Shown here piece by piece: positions 16,026 to 21,596 of a stretch of 22,420 bases of DNA; position 1 is the first letter of the stretch; each line of letters begins with the position of its first letter. A model generated the notes under the pieces. That model was not told the DNA's origin and searched no databases. It worked only from the letters and a program-made list of their open reading frames with translations. The position numbers were made by a program, and so were the translations under genes. Source of the stretch: CAZKTF01 sp964555565 (GTDB taxonomy: Bacteria; Planctomycetota; JAJSAM01; JAKLKS01); assembly GCA_964555565.1 (NCBI GenBank), contig CAZKTF010000026.1, positions 1 through 22,420 of the forward strand, written 5' to 3'.

Positions 16026-16434
16026 CGGTCGTCCCTCCCCCGGCCCCCGGGGCATCCGTCCCGGGCGGCTCGGGTGACGTCGGCGGCGGCGGCGGCGGGG
16101 TCCCCCCCCCTTCCGCCAGGATCTGCCGGAGCGCCCCATCGACGCGGCCCCAGATGAGGAGCAGCGTCCCCAGGCTCTCGAGGCCCTCGGGCGTGGTCCG
16201 GTAGTACTTGCGCGGGCGTGCGTGCTCGGTGACCCACCAGGACTGGAGGAGCTCCTGCTCCTCCAGCCGGCGGAGGATCGGATAGAGGGTCCCCTCCTCC
16301 ACCTCGAGGCCCTTCTCGGCCAGGACGCGACCGAGCTGGTAGCCGTAGCGCGGCTCGCGCAGGAGGGAGAGCACGGCGATCTGGAGGATGCCGCGCTTGA
16401 GCTCGGTCTCCAGTTTCCCGTCCGCTTCGCGCAT
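16015..16434 (-). CDS. PadR-family transcriptional regulator
   Basis: 139 residues from ATG 16434; an in-frame ATG at 16458 would add eight residues (MAYPAAAA). The winged-helix domain is clear: ELKRGILQIAVLSLLREPRY, then GYQLGRVLAEKGLEVEEGTL, YPILRRLEEQELL and RPRKYYRTTPEG. A short helix (LLLIWGRVDGALRQILAEG) may mediate dimerisation, and a Pro/Gly-rich tail follows. PadR proteins are usually repressors of adjacent membrane or transport genes and often autoregulate. I prefer 16434 because a TATCCT box would otherwise lie inside the gene, and family members usually begin shortly before ELKRG. The TnpB element ends only about 30 bases upstream of that box. Confidence 0.88.
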   Translation of the reverse strand: MREADGKLETELKRGILQIAVLSLLREPRYGYQLGRVLAEKGLEVEEGTLYPILRRLEEQELLQSWWVTEHARPRKYYRTTPEGLESLGTLLLIWGRVDGALRQILAEGGGTPPPPPPTSPEPPGTDAPGAGGGTTDGR

Positions 16435-16446
16435 GGCCGCGGCGGC

Positions 16447-16452
16447 AGGATA
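16447..16452 (-). promoter_or_regulatory. Possible -10 box (TATCCT) for padR
   Basis: TATCCT on the minus strand lies 12 bases before the ATG at 16434, giving a leader of only a few bases. A -35 hexamer would fall around 16470-16475, right at the edge of the inserted element, where none is recognisable. Confidence 0.3.
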
Positions 16453-16480
16453 CGCCATGGCGGGCGCCCGGCATTCCGAA

Positions 16481-16503
16481 ACATGCGTATCGGCCAGTTG
16501 ACC
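16481..16503 (+). repeat. Left terminal inverted repeat of the TnpB element
   Basis: This 23-base sequence is perfectly complementary to 17701-17723. Its inner end, TTGACC (16498-16503), resembles a -35 hexamer. It is 22 bases from the TAGAAT box, longer than usual. Confidence 0.85.
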
Positions 16504-16525
16504 GTTGGTTGTCCTGGAGCCTGGG

Positions 16526-16531
16526 TAGAAT
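16526..16531 (+). promoter_or_regulatory. Candidate -10 box (TAGAAT) for tnpB
   Basis: TAGAAT lies six bases before the GTG start at 16538, so the tnpB mRNA may be leaderless. TTGGTT at 16505-16510 is a possible weak -35 with a 15-base spacer. Confidence 0.45.
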
Positions 16532-16537
16532 GAGGCC

Positions 16538-17698
16538 GTGATCCGCGCCTACTCCTTCCGCCTATGCCCCACGCCGACCCAGGAGTTGGGACTCGACCGC
16601 GTCCGCGCGGCATGCTGCGACCTCTACAACGCCGCACTCCAGCAGCGGAAGGAGGCGTACCGCCGCCGTGGGAAGACCCTCTCGGCCTTCGCGCAGTGCC
16701 TCGAGTTGAAAGAAGTCTGCGCCGATGGAGGGCCATGCTTTGGCATCCAACAGCGCCCCCTCGCGTTCACCCTACGCCGACTCGACGACGCCTACGCAGC
16801 CTTCTTCAGGCGCGCAAAGGCCGGAGGGACCCCCGGCTTCCCGAGGTTCAGGGCGAAGGAGAGGTTCAATACCTTCGAGACGGATCGCTTCCAGGTGACG
16901 GATCGGAGGCTCAGGCTTCTCGGGCTCTCGATCCGCTGGAGGCCGTGGCGCGAGATCCCGCCGAAGAACGCCCTCAAGATGGTCCGCGTGACCCGCAAGG
17001 CCGACGGCTGGTACGCAGCGTTGGTCTGCGAGGTCGAGGCCAGGCCGCTGCCGAAGACCGGCCGCTCCGTCGGGCTCGACCTCGGGCTCCTCTCGCTGGT
17101 CGCCACCTCGGACGGCGAGACCATGGTCATCGACCCGGCGCTCAAGGCGAAGGAGCGGCGGCTCAGGCGGTGGCAGAGGATCGTCTCCCGCAGGAAGAAG
17201 GGGAGCAACCGCCGCCGCAAAGCGCGCGGGATCCTCGCCCGCCGCCACCTGGAGCTCGCCCGATCCCGGAAGCATCACCTCGACAACCTGACGCTGAGGA
17301 TCGTCCGCGAGAACGACATCGTCGTGCTCGAGAACCTCGGCGTGAAGGCGCTCACTCGCTCCGGCCCGAAGACGGCGCAGGGCCGGGGACTCCGTCGCTC
17401 GATGCACCGTGCCTCGTGGGGAGAGCTGCTCGCACAGTTGGACGGCAAAGCGGAAGAGGCTGGCCGTGTCGTTGTGCGGGTCGATCCACGGGGCACCTCC
17501 CAGGAATGCTCCGGCTGCGGAGCGGTGGTCAGGAAGGCGCTCGCGGAGCGCGTCCACCGATGCCCGTGCGGGCTCACGCTCGACCGGGACATCAACGCGG
17601 CCAAGGTGATACTCGCAAGGGGCCTGCGGCTCCTTCGGGGAGGGACGGCGGTCGTTGACGCCTCCCGGCGAACCGAGAAACCGGTCCGGGTGGCCTGA
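16538..17698 (+). CDS. tnpB: RNA-guided endonuclease TnpB (IS200/IS605-type OrfB)
   Basis: 386 residues, a normal TnpB length, from GTG 16538. The N-terminal helix-turn-helix/WED part starts AYSFRLCPTPTQELGL. The RuvC-like nuclease core keeps all three acidic residues: Asp181 in VGLDLGLLSLV, Glu265 in VVLENLG, and Asp351 in LDRDINAAK. The zinc ribbon has Cys324 and Cys327 (CSGCG) and Cys342 and Cys344 (CPCG); the second pair is one residue shorter than the common CxxC form. The basic stretch RRKKGSNRRRKARGILARRH (218-237) is the usual bridge segment. Family members cut DNA guided by an RNA made from the element's right end. No frameshift or stop interrupts the gene, so it is probably functional or recently so. 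Confidence 0.95.
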   Translation: MIRAYSFRLCPTPTQELGLDRVRAACCDLYNAALQQRKEAYRRRGKTLSAFAQCLELKEVCADGGPCFGIQQRPLAFTLRRLDDAYAAFFRRAKAGGTPGFPRFRAKERFNTFETDRFQVTDRRLRLLGLSIRWRPWREIPPKNALKMVRVTRKADGWYAALVCEVEARPLPKTGRSVGLDLGLLSLVATSDGETMVIDPALKAKERRLRRWQRIVSRRKKGSNRRRKARGILARRHLELARSRKHHLDNLTLRIVRENDIVVLENLGVKALTRSGPKTAQGRGLRRSMHRASWGELLAQLDGKAEEAGRVVVRVDPRGTSQECSGCGAVVRKALAERVHRCPCGLTLDRDINAAKVILARGLRLLRGGTAVVDASRRTEKPVRVA

Positions 17699-17700
17699 TG

Positions 17701-17723
17701 GGTCAACTGGCCGATACGCATGT
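17701..17723 (-). repeat. Right terminal inverted repeat of the TnpB element
   Basis: This is the exact reverse complement of 16481-16503. It starts two bases after the tnpB stop codon. It would form the 3' end of any guide RNA scaffold read through from tnpB, with the guide then beginning at TCCGAAAGGGG. Confidence 0.85.
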
Positions 17724-17775
17724 TCCGAAAGGGGCTCCCGGGCTCCCCGCCGCGGGGCCCGGCGGTCGCGGGTGC

Positions 17776-17781
17776 TAGGAT
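17776..17781 (+). promoter_or_regulatory. Candidate -10 box (TAGGAT) for the HEAT/TPR gene
   Basis: TAGGAT lies six bases before the ATG at 17788, with GGGGCC between. The arrangement is almost identical to that before the DUF58 gene. Confidence 0.5.
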
Positions 17782-17787
17782 GGGGCC

Positions 17788-19083
17788 ATGCCGGGGCCCT
17801 GGCTCCTCCTCCTGCTCCTCCTCCCGCCCGCGCGGGACCAGGTCCCCCCGCCCGCCGCCGGGCAGTCCCCCGCGCCCTCCGCGGCGCTCGCCGTGCGGCG
17901 GGAGCGGGCGGCGGCCCTCCTCCGGACGGGTCCCGCCGGCTGGGCCGTGCTGCTCGAGGAGGCGGCCTCGGGCCCGGCGGCGGGCCGGCGGGCCGCCCTG
18001 GAGGCGCTCGCGTCCTTCGAGGCGTGCCTCGACCCGGGCCTGGAGGCGGGTCCCGCGCTCCGGTTCCACCCGCCCCCGGGGACGGTCGCGGTCGCCGTCG
18101 CGGCCCTCGCCTCCGACGACGCCTCGCTCCGCGAGGCCGCGACCGAGACGCTCGTGGCCTGCGGCGAGGACGCCCGGGTCGCGCTCGCGGCGGTGGTGCA
18201 GGGCCGGGCCGGCGCGGCGCGCGGCATCCCCGCCGCGAGGGCCCGGGACGCGCTGTTCGAGATCGGCCGGGCGGCCGTGGAGCGGGACTTCCTCTCCATC
18301 TGGGACGACGCCGACGGCTCCTACAGCGGGATGTTCGATCCCCTGCGCGTCCACGGGCAGACGGCCGCACGGGTGCTCACGGCCATCGCGCTCGACCGCA
18401 GGACGGCCGGCCCCGAGGAGCTGGATTTCGGGCCCTACCGGTGGCGCGTGCCGCCGCCCCCGCTGAGGGACCGCCTGGAGCTGCGCCTGAGGGCGATCGA
18501 CGCGCTCTCCGACTCGGGCGACGTCGCGGCCCGGGAGCGCCTGCGGGCGGCGCTGCGCGCCCGGCCCGCGGGGGACCTCCTCCACGACACGGACCCGATC
18601 CCGGCGGGCCTCGACGACGCCATGCGGTCCGCCATCGCCGACCTGGGCGACCCCGCCCCGCTGCGGGGGATGCTGGAGGCGAGCCGGGGGACGCACGGGG
18701 AGCCCGAGGACACGCCCTCCTACGAGGCCCGGCGCCAGGCGCACGCCCTCATCCGGCTCGGCCGGCTCCAGCCTGCCGGGGAACTGCGGACCAGCGACTT
18801 CGACAGGGCGGAGAGGCTCTACGCCGTGGCCATGGAGGGCAGGAGGGACGGCGTGGACTCCTACAACCGCGCCTGCCTTCTGGCCCAGCGCGCTGGGCCG
18901 GGGGATCCGGATCGGGCGCTGGATTTCCTGGAGATGCCGGGCGTGCTCGACGCCATCGGGAGCGACTGGCTCGTGCGCGACGGGGACCTGGCGACGCTCC
19001 GGGGCCACCCGAGGTTCCAGGCGCTGGCCCGGCGCCTCCGCGAGCGCGAACGCCGCCTCGACGCGATCCTGGAAGGGCGCTGA
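17788..19083 (+). CDS. Secreted HEAT-like repeat protein with TPR end-of-group C-terminus
   Basis: 431 residues. The N-terminus (PGPWLLLLLLLPPARD) is a short signal peptide. The middle is made of paired alanine/leucine-rich helices resembling HEAT repeats, for example VAVAVAALASDDASLREAAT, LRLRAIDALSDSGDVAARER and DAMRSAIADLGDPAPLRGML. The last 80 residues carry YNRACLLAQRAGPGDPDRAL and, near the end, RDGDLATLRGHPRFQALARR. The latter is the pattern I recognise as the TPR end-of-group tail, common in planctomycete-type proteins. No catalytic motif is seen; a scaffolding role in the periplasm or envelope is plausible. It would be divergent from padR if the TnpB element were absent. Confidence 0.8.
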   Translation: MPGPWLLLLLLLPPARDQVPPPAAGQSPAPSAALAVRRERAAALLRTGPAGWAVLLEEAASGPAAGRRAALEALASFEACLDPGLEAGPALRFHPPPGTVAVAVAALASDDASLREAATETLVACGEDARVALAAVVQGRAGAARGIPAARARDALFEIGRAAVERDFLSIWDDADGSYSGMFDPLRVHGQTAARVLTAIALDRRTAGPEELDFGPYRWRVPPPPLRDRLELRLRAIDALSDSGDVAARERLRAALRARPAGDLLHDTDPIPAGLDDAMRSAIADLGDPAPLRGMLEASRGTHGEPEDTPSYEARRQAHALIRLGRLQPAGELRTSDFDRAERLYAVAMEGRRDGVDSYNRACLLAQRAGPGDPDRALDFLEMPGVLDAIGSDWLVRDGDLATLRGHPRFQALARRLRERERRLDAILEGR

Positions 19084-19106
19084 ACGGCGGGCGAAACGGG
19101 GCCGTT

Positions 19107-19178
19107 GTACGGGCGGCCTTCAGGCCGCCCGGCCGTTGCCGCGGGCGAACGGCCGGGCGGGGTAAACCCCGCCCGTAC
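19107..19178. terminator. Nested palindromes between convergent genes (dispersed repeat, copy B; possible bidirectional terminator)
   Basis: The outer arms GTACGGGCGG (19107-19116) and CCGCCCGTAC (19169-19178) are complementary. Inside are a perfect 8-base stem GGGCGGCC/GGCCGCCC around TTCA (19111-19118, 19123-19130) and GGGCGGGG/CCCCGCCC (19155-19162, 19167-19174). A 13-base inverted pair lies at 19126-19138/19148-19160. There is no T-run, so intrinsic termination is not certain. The 16 bases at 19148-19163 also occur upstream of dxr, which makes this a member of a dispersed repeat family rather than a simple terminator. Confidence 0.55.
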
Positions 19179-19196
19179 ATGGGCACCCGCCCGCCG

Positions 19197-20513
19197 TCAG
19201 CCGTCGATGACGCGGACCAGCGCGTAGTCCTTCTTCCCGCGGCGGAGGACGACGACCTTGCCGTAGAGGACGTCGTGTTCCTCGATCTTGGGCTCCGGCG
19301 CCCCAGGCGGGGGCTTCACCCGCTCGTCGTTCAGGTAGATGCTCCCCTGCGCCAGGTGGCGGCGCCAGTCGGAGGTCGATCGAATTAGTCCGACCCCCTG
19401 GTGCGTGAAGAGCACCCGGAGGGACGTCCCTACGAGGAGCGAGCGCGGGAAGTCGATTCGAGGTGCTCCCTCGAAAGCCTCGAAGATCTCCTCAGCCACG
19501 CCGATCTCCTGCAGCCTGAGTCCGCCCCTGCGAAGCTCAGAGCCGCGGGCGCCACTGGAGGCGGCGTTCTCCCCGTGGACGAGGTTGGTTACCTCGAAGG
19601 CCAACCGCCGTTGGAGGACGCGCTCCCCTGGATCCGAGCGGCGCGCCTGCTCGATCGTCTCCTCGATCTCGCCGTCGGGCATCAGCGTGAACGCACGCAG
19701 GAGCCCTTCCGCCTGTGCGTCGGGCTGGTTGAACCAGAACTGGTAGAACTCGTAGGGGCTCGTGCGCGAAGACTCGAGCCAGACCGTGCCGCCCTCGCTC
19801 TTCCCGAACTTCTTCCCGGACGCGTCAAGGAGGAGCGGCGACGTCAGGCCGAAGGCCTCCCCGCCGGCCTGGCGCCGGATGAGCTCGATACCGGCGGTGA
19901 TGTTTCCCCACTGGTCGCTCCCGCCCATCTGTAGGCGGCAGCCGTGTTCCTTGTGCAGGTGGAGGAAATCGTAGGCCTGGAGCAGCATGTAGGAGAACTC
20001 GGTGAAGGAAATCCCGTGCTCCCGGTCCTCAAGGCGTGCCCGCACAGACTCCTTGGCGACCATCCAGTTCACGGTGAAATGCTTCCCCACGTCCCGGAGG
20101 AACTCCACGAGGTGGAGGTCGCCGAGCCAGGCCGCGTTGTTCAGGCACGTGACCTGGTGGACGCCGGCCCTCTCGAGGATTCGCGTCACCTGACGCGTCT
20201 GGTTGGACACGTTCATGTCGATCGTCTGCTTGTCGAGGAGCGGGCGTTCGGCGGACTTCCCGGACGGGTCGCCGATCATCCCGGTTCCGCCTCCGAACAC
20301 CGCGATCGGGCGGTGCCCCGCACGCCCGAGGTGGGCGAGGAGCATGACGGGGTAGAGGCTCCCGGCATGGAGGCTGTAAGCCGTCGGATCGAATCCGATG
20401 TAGCCGACGATCGGCTCCCGCGCGGAGAGCGGCCCCAGGGCCTCGTCGGTCACCTGGTGGACGAGACCGCGAGACCGGAAGGCGGCCACGAGGTCGGCAC
20501 GCTTCGCCGCCAT
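19197..20513 (-). CDS. tyrS: Tyrosyl-tRNA synthetase
   Basis: 438 residues, a class I aminoacyl-tRNA synthetase that charges tRNA-Tyr in the cytoplasm. Visible features: IVGYIGFDPTAYSLHAGSL with the HIGH-equivalent HAGSL at 49-53, FGGGTGMIGDPSGKS at 73-87, and SYMLLQAYDFLHL around 174-186. The tyrosine-binding MGGSDQWGNITAGIE is at 196-210, the KMSKS-equivalent KFGKS at 235-239, and a C-terminal S4 RNA-binding domain (DWRRHLAQGSIYLNDERVKP). ATG 20513 overlaps the upstream lipoprotein stop (ATGA), and AGGAGG lies just before it. The gene is visibly less GC-rich than its neighbours (37 of 60 G+C at 19441-19500 against 44 of 60 at 21001-21060), which may reflect transfer. Confidence 0.97.
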   Translation of the reverse strand: MAAKRADLVAAFRSRGLVHQVTDEALGPLSAREPIVGYIGFDPTAYSLHAGSLYPVMLLAHLGRAGHRPIAVFGGGTGMIGDPSGKSAERPLLDKQTIDMNVSNQTRQVTRILERAGVHQVTCLNNAAWLGDLHLVEFLRDVGKHFTVNWMVAKESVRARLEDREHGISFTEFSYMLLQAYDFLHLHKEHGCRLQMGGSDQWGNITAGIELIRRQAGGEAFGLTSPLLLDASGKKFGKSEGGTVWLESSRTSPYEFYQFWFNQPDAQAEGLLRAFTLMPDGEIEETIEQARRSDPGERVLQRRLAFEVTNLVHGENAASSGARGSELRRGGLRLQEIGVAEEIFEAFEGAPRIDFPRSLLVGTSLRVLFTHQGVGLIRSTSDWRRHLAQGSIYLNDERVKPPPGAPEPKIEEHDVLYGKVVVLRRGKKDYALVRVIDG

Positions 20514-21586
20514 CACTCCTCCTCGCGCGCCGCGGGGCGGAGCGTCGCGGCGAGACGGTCCCAGTCGTCGGGGGACCACTCGTCGGCCGCGGCGTCCCCT
20601 CCGAGGACGCGCAGCGCCGCCCGCAGCCCGGACTCCAGGGCCGCCGGGAGCGGGGGTTCCTTCCCGAGGAGCGCCGCGAGGCGCCGCCCCTCGGAGGCGC
20701 GCCGGTCCGGCGCCGTGCAGGCCGCCGCCACGAGGACCCGCACCGGGTTCCCGCGCCGGATCCCCTCGTCCACCCCGCGCGCCGGGTCGGCCGCGACCTC
20801 CTCCCACCTCAGGGGGAAGGAGAGGACGCGGGCCCCCTGGAGGGGGAAGCGGTCGTGGATCTCCGCCTCCCCGGCGGCCATGCCCGAGGGGAGGACGGCC
20901 CCCCCGAAGGAGTACTCGACGAAGCCGCGGGGGAACTGGGTCCGGAACCGTTCCGTGGCGAATGCGAACCGGGTCGCCATCTCCCCCCCGGGCGCGACCT
21001 CGGCGGCGCCCATCGGCACCCGCTCCTCCCAGGTGTCGGAGCGCGTGTTCCCGTAGACGTCCCGGGCGGTCCGGGTGACGGAGAGCCGGAAGAGCGTGGC
21101 CGACACCCCCCCCCGCGGCGCGCGCACCGAGAGCGGCACCGGGGAGAGGTTGTGGAGGACGAGGCGGAGGGGGAGGACGTCCCCCTCGGTGATCCGCGGG
21201 AAGGCCGGGAGGACCTCCGCGCGGACGACGCACTCCCTGAGGAGGGCCTTCTTCGCCGCGGCGCGGATGGCCCGAAGCCGCTCCCCCTCGGCCTCGGGGG
21301 GGCGCCGGAGGAGGGCGTCCCGGACCGTCGCCAGGGCCCCCGCCGGGTCCCCCGAGGCGACCTGATCCTCCGCGCGGTCCGCGAAGGCGGCGGCCTCGGA
21401 GGCGGACGCGCGCCCGGTCGATGCCTGGAACTCCCGCGCGGCGCCGGGGCGGACCTCCTGCACGAACTGCCCCTGCCCGAGGAGCTCCGCGTTCGAGAGT
21501 TCCCCCCACCGCCCCGAGGAGCAGCCCCCGGCCGCCGGGGCGAGGAGGAGGAGCGCGGCCGCGACGGCTCCCCCGTGCCGGTCCAT
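20513..21586 (-). CDS. Hypothetical lipoprotein between rpsA and tyrS
   Basis: 357 residues. The signal MDRHGGAVAAALLLLAPAAG leads to Gly-Cys at 21-22, a plausible lipobox (AGGC), so the protein is probably lipid-anchored in the envelope. A helical segment follows (about 60-110, SASEAAAFADRAEDQVASGD, LRAIRAAAKKALLRE). A beta-rich region comes next, including LPLRLVLHNLSPVPLSVRAP, the sort of phrase found in immunoglobulin-like or DUF4198-type accessory domains. The C-terminus is helical and acidic and ends in EEE. I do not recognise a family. It lies ten bases after rpsA and overlaps tyrS by four bases, so an envelope protein is embedded in a translation operon. Confidence 0.8.
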   Translation of the reverse strand: MDRHGGAVAAALLLLAPAAGGCSSGRWGELSNAELLGQGQFVQEVRPGAAREFQASTGRASASEAAAFADRAEDQVASGDPAGALATVRDALLRRPPEAEGERLRAIRAAAKKALLRECVVRAEVLPAFPRITEGDVLPLRLVLHNLSPVPLSVRAPRGGVSATLFRLSVTRTARDVYGNTRSDTWEERVPMGAAEVAPGGEMATRFAFATERFRTQFPRGFVEYSFGGAVLPSGMAAGEAEIHDRFPLQGARVLSFPLRWEEVAADPARGVDEGIRRGNPVRVLVAAACTAPDRRASEGRRLAALLGKEPPLPAALESGLRAALRVLGGDAAADEWSPDDWDRLAATLRPAAREEE

Positions 21587-21596
21587 CGGGATGGCT

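Larger units (their letters stand above)
16481..17723 (+). mobile_element. TnpB-only insertion element with 23-bp perfect terminal inverted repeats
   Basis: Bases 16481-16503 and 17701-17723 are exact reverse complements (23 of 23; they begin ACATGCGTATCGG and end CAGTTGACC). TCCGAA flanks both sides directly (16475-16480 and 17724-17729), like a target duplication. Because TTCCGAA is nearly self-complementary, the flanks could also be an imperfect extension of the inverted repeat (5 of 7 matches). The only gene inside is tnpB; there is no tnpA. The right inverted repeat begins two bases after the tnpB stop. IS200/IS605/IS607 elements normally lack terminal inverted repeats and duplications, so the boundaries or the mobilisation route are unusual. 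Confidence 0.8.

Noticed and set aside
16498..16531. Standard -35/-10 promoter for tnpB using TTGACC in the inverted repeat
   Set aside because: The 22-base spacer to TAGAAT is outside the usual 16-18 range, so only the -10 box is proposed.
16026..16736. N-terminal extension of the HAAS protein frame
   Set aside because: It overlaps padR out of frame and crosses the left end of the TnpB element; the ATG at 16025 has a good ribosome binding site.
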